Source of the DNA: Acanthamoeba lenticulata
Taxonomy: Eukaryota > Discosea > Longamoebia > Acanthamoebidae
Direction of reading: 5' to 3'
DNA length: 17,152 nt
Assembly: GCA_002179805.1 (NCBI GenBank)
Contig: NAVB01001147.1
Span: 1 to 17,152 of the forward strand
Part shown: positions 7,259 to 17,152 of the stretch, piece after piece
Numbering within the stretch: the stretch's first letter is position 1
How the letters are laid out: every line of letters starts with the position of its first letter
Notes under the pieces: model-generated
The model's input: only the letters and a program-made list of their open reading frames with translations
The model's database searches: none
What the model was told of the DNA's origin: nothing
Program-made: the position numbers and the translations under genes

Positions 7259-10200
7259 AGAGTCATGGTACACCACCTTGTTGCCAATGTCGATGAGCTC
7301 ATTAGTGATCGTGTGGTCATCCATTGGCAAGAATTTCTCCAGCACTGGGTTGAGCTGGTGAAACCGAGAGCCTGGAACCGTACACTGTAAGGCCAACTCT
7401 GGTTGGTGGTTTTTTGCAAGGCGAGGAAGACATACCCAGCAGCATTTTCACCATGAGGAGCTGCGATCCCAAGCCTCCAGCCACCAAGAGCTGAGATGTA
7501 AAATCATAAGAAAGCCGGTAAGACACAATAGTGGTTATGAACGAAAAAATACAAACAAAAAACAAAAACAAAACAAGGGCGGATGATGAAGGAGGCATAC
7601 TTCTGGCAGTTTGGGAGCCCACTGAAGGACACCCCAGTCATGCTCATCCCCGCCAAGAAATTGCTGCAGGTGGCCGGTGCCTAGACTGAGGAGGTGAATG
7701 CGGGAAGGGTCCACTGGATGCAAGGCCTGTCACATCAAGGTCTCGCTTTAGAATCAACGGCAGCGAAAAAAAAACAAACAAACAAACAAACAAACAAACA
7801 CAACGTACCTGCTCACTCATGGTCATGGTAATCGCCAGAAGTGACGGATTATTAACCATCACAGCGCCATCGATGTGCTGCAAAGATGAACTGGGATTAA
7901 AACTCTCAAAAAGATTCCATACGCCCGCCGAGAGCAAGACAGGGAAAGGAAAGATAATGAGAGAGGGAGCAACCTTTTGGAAGGAGGGGAAAAATGTCGG
8001 AGCAGCTGCTGAGCCCATTACTGCATGCCACACGGGCGCCGAGAGCTCCTCCTCACTGCTTATTTGTTGGTCTGTCATGGTCTGTCAGCTCCCCTCCTCC
8101 TCATAGATCTGGAGAGAGTAGTGCTCCCCTCGTACCAGGACGCAACGGTATGTTATGGTAGACCCGCGGCTCCCAACTCCTGTCCTCATCCTCAGCTTCG
8201 TTGTCTGAAAGAGAAGGATCACGTGTTAGTGTTCGGCCTTCCTTGTAGCGCTATATAAAGGTACATAGCAACAACAACGAACCAACTAAGAACGAAGAAA
8301 TGAGAATACGCTTCGGCACGTCGCGTATCGACATGTTCTTGAAGATCTCCTCGCCAAAGGCCAGCAGGGGCTCATTTGCGTATTTGGCTTTGCTGAGCGC
8401 TAGACCCTGTCGAGTAGCAGCCCCACCACGCAAGAGTGTTAGGTTCACACGTTCTTTTTGAGCTAGAGAGAGAGAGAGAGAGAGGAAAGATGCGTCGCCA
8501 ATGTGTACCTGTAGCGTATTCCTTGTCTTGGGTTTGAAGAAATGTGGCGCAAATGATTTAAGCATTTCGCGGATGAAAGTTGGCGAACGGCCTGGTGTGT
8601 CCTCCGCATTTGTTAGACTCGAGTCCCAATACTAAATAAATACACATATTTTTATAAAAAAAAAGTGAAATGATTCCTTAAACGGCTCACGTTTGAATCC
8701 AGACAACGGAGGGGCGAGTACCAATAGCCAAACCGGAGGCGACCATGGCTCCTCCTGACACGCCAGCTGTGCTCACGTGATATGCAGATTGAGTGTCAAA
8801 AAAGCCAGTGACACAGAAAACGAGCCAGAAGAGGAAGAAGAAGAAGAAGAAGAAGCAGCAGCAGCAGCAGCAGCAAAAAGGAGGGGCTGGGAAGTACCGA
8901 TGAGGTCGACCCTTTGCAGTAGATCGGGAAACACCTGAAGGAAAGTTTCTTGGTGATCAGGACGTTCCTAGAGGAGTGGAAGAGATGCAACGAAACCTCA
9001 ACAAGGCGAGACAGGATGACTGCTTCGATGATGGCGCGCAACCCACCGCCGTCCAGAGCCAGGATGCGATAATGGCCATCACGAGCGGCAATTGGTTTAC
9101 TGGCCGGGTAATTACCCACTGCCAGGAAGAAAGAAAGACACAAATAGCAAGTTGAGCCAGATGTGAACGAGGGACAAGTGATCTGCTGAATAACGGTGGT
9201 GGTAGAATGATAAGGTGCGTACGTGGGGACTTGCCGGTTTCCTCGTCTGCTTGCTCACATAGGCGACGGGTAATGTTGGTGATTCGATCCAGCGGTGCTT
9301 GAGTAAACACACCAGACTGTATGGACAGCGAAGCATGGAAAAAAAAAACACAAACACAAACACAAACACAAACACAAACACAAGAAAAAAAAAAATTAAC
9401 AAACAATGCGCAAGTTGCCGCCAAGGGGGAGGACGTGCGTGAAGAGCCAGTTCAGCGTGAAAATAGTGCTTGTGGGCGTTGGCAAGAGCGGCTGCCCTAG
9501 TGAAGTACAAGACAACAGAGAGTTGTGAGCCGCATTCTGAATTAATGATGATGATAGAAAAAGATAAACATATCCACCAGAGAAAAATAGAGACTATTTT
9601 TACCTGGTGGCGCTGCTTCCGGCAGAGGCACCCAGTTCCGAGGTCGCGCGTGTCAGAACCGACGAACGAACAGCAGTTCGTTCCAGCGGCTCAGTCGCAC
9701 TGCGTACAAGGGTGGGCGTTTCGCCGGCCAGATCATCTTCATCACTTGGGACGCCTTCAAGACTTTTCTTGAGGAGTTTGACCGTCTTTGATGTGTCCAG
9801 CCGGGAAATCGGGCCCACTTCAAGCACTTGCTTCCAAAAGAGGGCTTGTTCATCGTCCTGTGTTTCGACATGAAGCGCAGGATAGGATTGTTTTTTAAAA
9901 AAAAAATAAAAATAAAAAAACTCTTTTTCCATAAGAATCACGTACCTGAGTCATGAAGCTGATCTTTTCAGCGTCAGTGTACAAGTTGAGGGCACAGTTA
10001 TAATGCTTGACATCAACCAGCATCTCCCGTTTGGACAAACTTGGCTTGCGCGGGCCCTGTCCAAGCATTCAACCATAAAAACGGTTGTCAGGTCGTCATA
10101 CACCTGATAATACTGACAACACGAATAAACCAAAAAAAAAAAAAAATGTAGTACCCCATACACCAGCCAACTGGTTTCTACTTTGGTCACACTTTGCAGG

Positions 10201-11403
10201 TTCACCAGTTCCTGCAGTGGCACAATCAATACAGCCGGCGCCATTATTAAATCAGCCCGAAAAAAAAGGAAGCTAAGGTGATTAAGGGGCTTCGTACTAC
10301 GCTCTTAATCTTGTAGTACTCGAATTTGCTACCATCACTGATGCAGTAAAAGCGTTCCCAGGTCAATCCTTTATCTCTCCCTGCGTTGAATTGGTGAATG
10401 AAAAGAAAAGACAAGCCGTTATCTGTCTGTTGCATAATTGTTGTTTGTATGCAAGGAGAGACGAGAGAGAGAGAGAGAGAGAAGGGGGTACCAAGCCACA
10501 AGAATCCATTGACCGCCATGGTGCTGCCACGACTTGACGGCGGAGAGAGCAAGAAACGCGCCCATTGTTGTATTTCGTCGAAGGAATTGGCGGCAATTCT
10601 GAGGTATCCGAGCTGTTTCAGTGCCAGCCCCAGCATCCAGCCCTCGGTACCTTGAAAACACATAAAATCTCAGCATATAAAAAAGCACAGCCAACCCAAG
10701 TATGAGGGAGCGGGTGGTGGAGGTCGAATACCATTAAATATGACGCGCTTCATGAGGGGCGGAAACGCGGGAGCCGATAAGCCTAGTTTGTCATCATCCT
10801 TCTTTAGATGGTGGTCATCAGTCTCGCCGTCATTACTATCAACTGTATCTCCTTCGCTGTGTGTTCGCTTTTCTTCCCGCTCACGCTCTTGCTCCCTTCG
10901 ATCGTAGTTGGCCTTCTTCTGCCTCCATTCGGGTCCTTCCTTGGCTTGGAGCTTCGCCATATAGGTGGCGTTGATGAGGTCCATACCCTAATTAATTCAC
11001 CACAGATACGTAAATATACAAAGAAAAAAAAAACAACAACAACAACACCGAAGGAAGGACATACGTGCAATGCCAAAACCGCATACGCCAGATAGCCGTT
11101 AGAGACATCAAGCAAAACAGGCACTGGCACGGAAGAGTGCTTGGCGTGGAGGCCTAACACTCCTCGAGGCTGTGTATCATCTCTTTGCATTAGCGACATG
11201 CCCCCACATTTGAGGCCAGGAGAACATGAGTTTTGTTGTCGAGCAGACATACCTCTATGCCACCGGCCGAAAAGAAGTCCGATTGGTCTTGCACAAACCG
11301 TTTGGTGGAGGTTTGCTCGAAGCCTTCAATGTGGCCCTTGTAGGCTGCTATCCAGTGCGTTCTGTAAGCCACGCACCCACGCACAAGGTAAGGGACGTGA
11401 ATA

Positions 11404-11436
<33 letters not shown>

Positions 11437-12362
11437 CGTAAAGGAGGGTGTACCGTCGCCAGTAGAGACTACCCACTTCCGTATCCGTGGGCGCTTCCCC
11501 TGTTGGCGTTTCGTCTACACTCAGAGCGTAGCTGTCGTTGGTGTCCAACAGGAGGTCTTCCCCCCGCTCGCCGGCGGTGGAGAAAGAGGGAAGCGACGCT
11601 GACAGTGGTGATGTGTGCGAGCGTCCGGTGGCTTTGAGTTGGATCAAGGCTTGAATGGCGGTCACCCACTCGTCGCGACTCTGTTTTTGCTTGGTGCAGA
11701 GAAGGAGCTCCCTCTTTTCTGGTACTTCCACATAAATGATCCACCTATCCACCACAAATTGAATTGCCAGCGAAGGTGGTGAGTACAACTTGAGGTATCA
11801 GAACGGAAAACATATCAGAGAGAGAGAAGGTCTGCAGTACCCATAAACGCCTCTCCAAAATCGAGAGTCATCCTCAGCCACCCGAGCCCCTTCAAGAGAG
11901 ATGAAACCGAGAGGTTGCGTGTCCTGTGCGGACACAGTGCGGTGTACACAAGAGGGGAACAAAAAAAAGCATGTAATTGTTATTTACGCCCACTCAAGCT
12001 GGCCAGCAGTGTGGTGTAGCGGTTACGCACGTGCATAAGCTTGTAATAATACAGTTGCCCAGTGGTGGTGCACAGGCGAAACCAGCGCTCTCGCCACGTC
12101 CGCCAAAGCGAACCTGCCCCCCAACAAAAAACAAGACCGGTTTAAGGGAGCGTTCGGGGGTGGGTGGCGGAGAAAGCAGAGGAGGGGAAGGAGGAGTTGG
12201 GTGCAAACCTTGTTTTGTCAACCATCCTTCCAACTCACGCACACCGGGTCCAGAAGAAGAGGAAAGGTTTGTGGGTTCGGACTGCGAGCGCGAAATTGAC
12301 CGTGTCCGGCGTGCGTGCTCTTGTGAAGAAGAAGCAGCAAGTTCGGACCACGCCGCGTCCAT
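6942..12362 (-). CDS. PH-domain / patatin-like phospholipase, 26 exons
   Basis: Exons: 12209-12362, 12031-12113, 11849-11923, 11454-11788, 11253-11361, 11065-11169, 10732-10987, 10492-10650, 10301-10380, 10155-10211, 9946-10056, 9604-9857, 9405-9468, 9223-9316, 8997-9118, 8898-8934, 8708-8766, 8509-8631, 8283-8406, 8136-8204, 7974-8071, 7809-7877, 7601-7726, 7436-7490, 7277-7398, 6942-7178; 1058 aa, all phases consistent. Residues 43-155 are a PH domain (LEGWLTKQGGSLWRTW, RDEWVTAIQAL). About 209-405 look like a second PH split by a charged insert, ending FDEIQQWARFLL. About 412-520 are a third (NGFLWLG, WERFYCISDG, FWKQVLEVG). The patatin domain has DGGGLR (668-673, oxyanion hole), GVSGG (Ser702 nucleophile) and DGA (Asp859 of the dyad), with GSAAAPTFF between. 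It probably cleaves acyl chains from phospholipids at membranes chosen by the PH domains. Weak junctions: 8708 (alternative end 8691 with acceptor at 8617), 11849, 10301 and 9468. A split into two genes is possible but nothing marks one. Confidence 0.8.
7214..7257. repeat. (GA)n-rich intronic tract
   Basis: GA and GAAA units lie within the intron before the last patatin exon. On the transcribed strand the tract is pure pyrimidine and lies upstream of the acceptor at 7179. Confidence 0.85.
7766..7801. repeat. (CAAA)n microsatellite in intron
   Basis: A poly-A run followed by about seven CAAA units starts a few bases inside the donor at 7808 of the patatin gene. On the transcribed strand this is a TTTG repeat. 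Confidence 0.9.
8828..8875. repeat. (GAA)n(GCA)n compound trinucleotide repeat in intron
   Basis: GAA units pass directly into seven GCA units. The tract is inside the intron between the exon ending at 8898 and the GVSGG exon of the patatin gene. It is not translated in the model, although it would be open as a Leu-rich stretch. Confidence 0.9.
9349..9382. repeat. (CAAACA)n hexanucleotide repeat in intron
   Basis: About five to six tandem ACAAAC units lie in the intron between exons 9405-9468 and 9223-9316 of the patatin gene, flanked by A runs on both sides. Confidence 0.9.
10463..10482. repeat. (GA)n in intron
   Basis: Pure GA dinucleotide run ten bases inside the donor at 10491 of the patatin gene; a CT run on the transcribed strand. 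Confidence 0.85.
11405..11436. repeat. (AG)n in intron
   Basis: AG-rich run just inside the donor at 11453 of the patatin gene; a CT tract on the transcribed strand. Confidence 0.85.
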
Positions 12363-12498
12363 ATGTGTGTGTGTGTGGTACAGCGCGCTTTTTGAGGAGA
12401 GAGGCGAAAAGTGGCGTTGTCTCCTGCCCGACCAGCAGCTTGGGTATTGCTGTGCTGCCCCTTTTTTTCGGGGTGTGCAATTTTCTGTTTAATTGTTT

Positions 12499-12504
12499 TT
12501 TATT
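12499..12504 (-). promoter_or_regulatory. Polyadenylation signal of the BTB/Sel1 gene
   Basis: AATAAA on the minus strand lies 24 nt after the TGA of the BTB/Sel1 gene, within the 165-nt gap before the patatin gene start. The short gap must also hold the patatin gene promoter. Confidence 0.5.
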
Positions 12505-12527
12505 TTCCGCAGTTTTCCTCTGGTCTT

Positions 12528-14547
12528 TCAGCTGGCGGCAGAGGCAAGAGTCTCTAGCATGCGTCGGGCATCGGTGTCACCCTGAGCTTCGGCACGTCGG
12601 AACCAGAGGACGGCCTTTTGGAGGTCCACACCCACACCCTCTCCATTCTTATAAATGCAGGCCAGGTTATACTGGGCGTCCCTCAGGCCTTGCTCTGCTG
12701 CCTTCTGGAAGAGCGGGATGGCCTTGTACAGATCCTGCTCCACGCCTTCGCCGTTTTTGTAGCACATCGCCAGCCTGTTCTGTGCGCGGGCTTCTCCCAG
12801 TTCTGCCGCCCGCTGCCACAACTCCACAGCTTTTCGATAGTCCTTGCTAACTTTTCTCCCTGCTCTCTCACCCAATCAATCCAATCATGATGAGCAGAGA
12901 CTACCGCCATACGGAGGAGCGAGAACGCGTGCGCGTGTTGGTGAGGCAGGGAGGCACTTCGGAGTACGGTACCGTTGTAAAAGGCGTATCCCTGCTCGCA
13001 CAGCAACTCGGCTTCTCTCTTCTCGCCCACCATGACCTCCTTCAGGCCATAGTACTCCACTTCGCGCAAGAAGGCCTGCCTCTCCTCCTTTTGAGATGGC
13101 AGCTCTGGGCACGTCATCGTTGGATCCCGCAAAAAGTCCAGGATGACTTGGAAGTGCTCTGGATTCCTGTTGTTTTCGTTTTGGTGGGTGCATCGTGTGC
13201 TTGTGAGCGCTCTGGTTTTGTTTCTTCTGAGAGAGGAGAGAAAGGGGAAAGAAAGAGAAAGAGAGAGAGGAGAGGGACTGGCGTGTACCGATCGATGAAG
13301 CAGCGACCTGCCGAGTCGCGCACAGAACGGTGCCGCCCGGAGAACACAGCTTCCAGGAAGGTACCGTCAAATCGACAGAGGGTCGACCGAAGCGTGATGA
13401 ACTCCTTGCCGCCGACGTTCACGCGCACAATCTCCCCGCTCGCTTCACCGTTGTCTGTCGCTGCCTCGACCATCTCCGGAGTTCGCTTTTGCTTGCTGTC
13501 CTTTCTCTTCGATCGCTTCAACACGACGTCCTGATGCTGGCCGAATGCGAGCGGCAACGCGTCTTCGTGCGGCTGCTGTGCCGAGGACCTTGTAGTCACT
13601 GTCGTTACCGCTCCTGTCGAGCTGTCAACTTTGCTGGGCAGCATTGGAGAGAACGAAGCGGGAATGCGATCCGAAGTGGCGGTGGTGCCTTCGTCATCAC
13701 CTACCATCGACGAAGTGGCTGCACTTGAGGTTGCCGACGGTGCTGGTGGGTCGTTACAGTTGCCGCTGCGCTCCACCATAAGGGACCGCAGGAGCTTCTT
13801 GATCTCTTGCAATTCCTTCATGACTTCTTCTGAGGTATGAGCAGAGTTGAGAGGGGTTGTCGTTGGTGATGATGACGATTGTTGTTGGTGCTGGTGAAGT
13901 GGAAACATTTGATGATGGCCGCCAGGCTGCTGTGTGGAGAACGTTGCTGAGCCGGGGTTGTTGGTGAAGAGACAGGAAGTGGAGGACTCGAAGGGAGACG
14001 AACGTCGGCGGGGGCTGCCAGCCTGCGCAGGGAAAGGGAACGCCGCGTGCAGAGCAGAAGGACTAGGAGGACAGAAGCCGGTTGGTGATGACGAAGGCAC
14101 GAGTAAGCGGTAGCGACGACGCGGGAGAAGAGGAGCCCACGAGTCAGACCGCGATGGCCGCACAGCGTCGCGTCCAATGCGCAGCGGTCGAGAAGCCAGA
14201 AGCGAGGGCAGGCGGCTGCCAAGAGGTTGTTGCTGCTCATACATACCGGGCACCAGCACATGCGGAGTTGACACCTCAGCTGCGGTGCTCAAAGGAATGC
14301 TGCCACTGGCCAACGTTGGGGTAGGTGGTGGCGGCGACTGACCACCAGAGCAGCCGCTGGTGGACGGATTTATAATGAAGTCTTCTTCGTGTTGTTGTTG
14401 GAGGCCGAGGGCGTGGGGGTGGAGGCAGTCAAGGTCGAGCGTGCCTCGATCGTCGAGCACGGCTGCTACTTCCACCCCATCAGGACAAAGTACAAAAACT
14501 ATCTCCCCTCCGATTCTTTCGGCTGGTCCTTCCTTGTTGGCCATCAT
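12528..14547 (-). CDS. BTB (KCTD/T1-type) protein with Sel1 repeats
   Basis: Three exons, 13289-14547, 12973-13166 and 12528-12859, give 594 aa; phases agree. Residues 1-370 are low-complexity (Ser, Pro, Gln, His) with one helical piece, VMKELQEIKKLLRSLM (around 240-260). Residues about 371-445 form a T1/KCTD-type BTB domain: VRVNVGGKEFITLRSTL, then GRCFIDRNPEHFQVILDFLR across the first splice. Such domains multimerise and many recruit Cullin-3. Residues about 470-594 are three Sel1 repeats (AMCYKNGEGVEQD, ACIYKNGEGVGVD), helical pairs used as scaffolds. The first repeat is completed only by splicing (YAFYNG joined to RKVSKDY), which supports the second intron. Two ATGs sit at the start (14547 and 14544). 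The intron at 13167-13288 carries a CT-rich tract. A Cullin-3 substrate adaptor using Sel1 repeats to hold targets is a plausible inference. Confidence 0.85.
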
Positions 14548-14572
14548 CCTCGGACAAATCTTTTTACTTTCA

Positions 14573-14578
14573 TTTATT
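14573..14578 (-). promoter_or_regulatory. Possible polyadenylation signal of the BSD gene
   Basis: Minus-strand AATAAA about 127 nt after the BSD gene stop and only 26 nt before the BTB/Sel1 start codon. If used, the 3' end of one transcript would overlap the 5' end of the next. The gap (14548-14704) is otherwise AT-rich without a gene. Confidence 0.35.
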
Positions 14579-14704
14579 TTTTGTTTTAATTAATAGCCCC
14601 CGCTGTTGCCTTCGAAGCAACAAGGTTGCGGCGGGGTTCTGTACAAACGTGTGAGGTGTTGCTGTCTGCTGTGCGGGGACAAAAGAGAGTTTTTGTGCTG
14701 GAGC

Positions 14705-16627
14705 CTACTCCCAGGCATCCCAATCGTCATCTTTGTTCTCCTCGTCAGCTGGCTGCTCAGTGATGCCCTCCAGGCTCCGCCTGGCCAGTTCTTCCTGCTC
14801 GTGATGATAACGTATAAGCCAACACGTCCCAAGTAACAACCGTGACACATGGGGGCTGGATCTATATACCTCAAGGAGCGCATCCTCATCCACATTTTGC
14901 GCGGGTGGTTCCTCAGCCGACTCGCTGGCGGCACTTTCATCTTCTGCATTGTTTTTTTCGTCATCAACCTCCTCCTTGGCGATGACGGCCGGGCCAGAAG
15001 AGGAGGCCTCCTGCTGCCCGCTTGTCTTTTGCGGAGTGGTCGACCCTGCGGGGAGACGACAATAGCACACCAATGTTACACATTTAGATACATAAGTCAC
15101 AGCGCTTCTCGAATTCATGAGCCAAATTGAGTTGAGGACGCGTCTCAAAGTAACGAACCAGACGAGGAAGGGGCAACTGGCGGCGCATCATCCGTCACCG
15201 GGGCAGGGTCAAGTTCCGGAATGCTGTCCACCGAAGGCGTGTTGCCTTCGAGGCTAGGTTCATCGCTACCGCCACTGTGAGGCACAGATTCACGCTCAGC
15301 ACCTTCCTGCACTGGCTCCTCTTCATCATCAACAGCACTGGTTTCTGTGGAATCTGCTGAAGCTGAAAGAGTACTCGCCCCTGCAGGTTCCTCTTCATCT
15401 TCCCAGCCTTCCCAGTCATCAAGTTTGCTGTCCAGCTCAGCGCCTGCAAAAAAAAGGTACAGATGTGAAGAATTAATGAATTAATGAAGGAATAAAACGC
15501 AGGAGAGAAACAAAGGGAAGGGCGGAGTGGTGGTCTCCGTACGCATGAGGATCTTTTCTCTGCGCTCTTCTTCCTTCAAGATCTTTTCCAAACGGTAGTA
15601 GTATCTCTCCCAAAACACGCTGTAAGTGAGCTTGGGTACTGTAGTCACCAACCACGACGGACACAACCACGACGGACACCACCACGACAATAACGCACAA
15701 AAGCACATTCATATAAATGTGATTTAAAACCCAATGGTGAGCAAGCGTTCGCTTCAGGCCTTGACAACAAGGGCACAACGTTGTGTGAGTTCGTGGTGTC
15801 ACGCACAGAGTTCGTTGTGAATAGCGCGAAGCTTGTTGTTGGCCGCCAAGAGTTGACTGATATCAACAGTCCGGGCTTCCAGGTTGAATCCAGCCTTCCA
15901 CGCCTTGAAGTCTTCTGCATCGTCAGGCTCCTTGGTGAAGGTATTGATGTCTTTCTGCAGTTTCTTTATCGCTTTCTCGCGCCTCGACTTAGCCCTGGGC
16001 AGCCAGGCCAACCACAACACGACGAGATCTCACATGTGAGTGGAACGAACGCGTCGCGTCGCGGCGCGGCGCGCGCATAACAATGGGGAGGGGGGCTGAC
16101 AAGGAAGGAAGAAATGAAATCCATACAGCACTTCTTCCTCTTCTTCGTCCTTAAGGCTCTCCATGAAGTTGAAAAAGTTCGAGAGACCAGACGATGAGGA
16201 CGCCCCACCGCGGCCACCGGCCCCAGCATTTGGGCGCTTCTGCTGGCTGGCCGCTGTGCTGGTGGAAGAAGAAGCAACAGCCGCAGCGGTGCCCTCTTGA
16301 GTTGTATGCACGACTTCCTTGACCACGTTTAACGTATCCTCCTTGATCGTGCGTGTAAACTCAGACAAATCCTCCTTGTAAATCGAGATGATCGTCTCCG
16401 ACTGCCAACAAAAACACAAGGAACGAATCAGGAGGAGGAGGGCACCTGAAAACTGAATCCCTGTGCTTGCTTTGCGTGTTGATAATTCCATTTCAAGAGA
16501 GGGAGAGGGGGGGGAATTAGCTTACCTGTTTCTTGACCGTTTGAAGGAGGCTGTCACCCCAACCCCACCAGCTACCACTAGCAGAAGCATTGGTTGCACC
16601 CCCTTGTTGATCTCCTTGTGCACTCAT
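14705..16627 (-). CDS. BSD-domain protein, BSDC1/SYAP1-like
   Basis: Seven exons, 16526-16627, 16127-16401, 15807-15994, 15543-15638, 15159-15443, 14870-15045 and 14705-14794, give 403 aa with consistent phases. The N-terminus has SWWGWGDSLLQTVKKQ followed by IYKEDLSEFTRTIKEDT, the amphipathic start typical of BSDC1 and SYAP1. Residues about 150-212 form the BSD domain: EDFKAWKAGFNLE, IHNELLPKLTYSVFWERYYY, with the conserved Phe-Trp pair in VFWERYYYRL. A coiled, charged stretch (KILKEEERREKIL) follows. The C-terminal half is acidic and disordered, with WEGWEDEEE and the final DDDWDAWE, echoing the acidic Trp motifs at the end of BSDC1. Family members act at membranes and in trafficking or signalling; the exact role here is unknown. 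The gene begins 135 nt after the preceding gene ends. Confidence 0.85.
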
Positions 16628-16762
16628 CTTGTCCTAGATGGTCTGGGCAACAGAGATCTGATTCCAATTAATGGATACACGTAGCTTTGTGCGGGGTTGC
16701 CGCCACGTTTTTTCTTGTTGTTGTTTCCAACAATTTCTGCCGACAGAACACCTGGCCTCTGG

Positions 16763-17046
16763 TCACGGCCTGGCTTTGCGGGTGGCCAGCCGCTTGATGG
16801 CACTGAAGAGCTTATCCGCATGCGGACCCACAAAGCGGGCAATCTAGACCACAGCCAGACCGACGTCAATCAGGAGGGGAGGTGAAATTGGTCGGAGCAC
16901 AAGTGGTTTTTGTGTCGCACCCGCGGCGTGATGAGAATGTTGATCGCCCAACGAAGTGGCACAAGGCCCATCACATCCATAGCTTTTACGAGCGCAATGG
17001 TCATCGCAAACGTTACCATACGGTCATGCAAGGAAAAACCCCTCTT
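16763..17046 (-). CDS. C-terminal exons of an unidentified small membrane protein
   Basis: Two exons are visible, 16921-17046 and 16763-16843, joined by a 77-nt intron (donor GTGCGA, acceptor TCTAG, phase 0). The rest of the gene lies beyond the right edge. The 68 residues contain a hydrophobic helix (MVTFAMTIALVKAMDVMGLV), then PLRWAINILITPR and a basic tail ending KRLATRKARP. The pattern of a helix followed by PLRW..NI.ITP loosely recalls FAM210/DUF1279 mitochondrial membrane proteins, but too little is visible to assign it. The acceptor at 17047 follows CACAGCACAG, and two nearby AGs compete. A poly-A and (AT) tract upstream (17093-17121) would be intronic. Confidence 0.5.
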
Positions 17047-17092
17047 CTGTGCTGTGTGGGCGATCAAGTGAGTACGTGAATGAACTCAAAGC

Positions 17093-17121
17093 AAAAAAAA
17101 ATATATATATATATATATATA
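17093..17121. repeat. Poly-A and (AT)n tract
   Basis: An A run followed by about ten AT units, probably intronic to the gene leaving the right edge. Confidence 0.85.
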
Positions 17122-17152
17122 AGTAACTTTATGTAATCAAACTGGATGTTAG

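Noticed and set aside
8821..9143. Leu-rich open frame through the GAA/GCA repeat
   Set aside because: It is intronic in a model where flanking exons join the patatin core in phase.
9223..9468. RhoGAP-like string (LRISGVF) before the patatin domain
   Set aside because: Only a few residues resemble the RhoGAP arginine loop, and the patatin domain starts soon after; not enough for a domain.
9469..9491. Acceptor CACTAG giving an Ala-rich reading (AAALANAHKHYF)
   Set aside because: That frame cannot join the next exon in phase; the acceptor at 9469 does and reads into LPLGGNLRISGVF.
10057..10154. Possible exon starting VYDDLTTVFMVE
   Set aside because: It keeps frame at its start but then cannot reach the clear PH strand (NCALNLYTDAEKISF) without a frame change; the acceptor at 10057 joins directly in phase.

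Overview
This is a window of a protist nuclear genome: dense, intron-rich, with every supportable gene on the minus strand. I rebuilt the genes by reading the reverse strand, following protein family patterns across open stretches and requiring donor (GT), acceptor (AG) and reading-frame phase to agree at each junction. About 48 introns result, mostly 37 to 190 nt, often filled with microsatellites. The protein families (Rho GTPase, RhoGEF, F-box, U-box, SAM, KCTD-like BTB, Sel1, PH, iPLA2-type patatin, BSD) and the compactness suggest an amoebozoan such as an Acanthamoeba/Balamuthia-type amoeba. That assignment is inference only.

Layout, left to right (all genes read right to left): 127-484, a partial RhoGEF (end of DH plus start of PH) running off the left edge and lacking its upstream DH part; 591-718, an 18-bp-unit minisatellite; 808-1879, a type II membrane glycosyltransferase; 2053-2907, a small Cys-rich membrane protein; 2970-4043, a small U-box plus SAM protein; 4146-6829, a fused 2-oxoglutarate oxygenase, F-box and Rho GTPase; 6942-12362, a 26-exon protein with PH domains and a C-terminal patatin phospholipase; 12528-14547, a BTB (KCTD type) plus Sel1-repeat protein; 14705-16627, a BSD-domain protein like BSDC1/SYAP1; 16763-17046, the last two exons of an unidentified small membrane protein running to the right edge.

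Intergenic spaces are short: 485-807, 1880-2052, 2908-2969, 4044-4145, 6830-6941, 12363-12527, 14548-14704 and 16628-16762. They are mostly AT-rich and must hold both the 3' end of one gene and the promoter of the next. No tRNA, rRNA, CRISPR, transposon or plus-strand gene was seen. Long plus-strand open frames are antisense shadows.

The most striking object is the fusion gene at 4146-6829. It has an apparently intact HxD...H...RxS oxygenase, an F-box and a complete, CAAX-terminated Rho domain. The Rho domain lacks the residues equivalent to Gly12 and Gln61. The design parallels RhoBTB (Rho plus a Cullin-3 adaptor) but uses an SCF-type adaptor. Three other genes nearby also belong to Rho or ubiquitin-ligase families (RhoGEF, U-box, BTB). 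Whether that clustering means anything is unknown. Exon ends are predictions from sequence alone; uncertain junctions are flagged.
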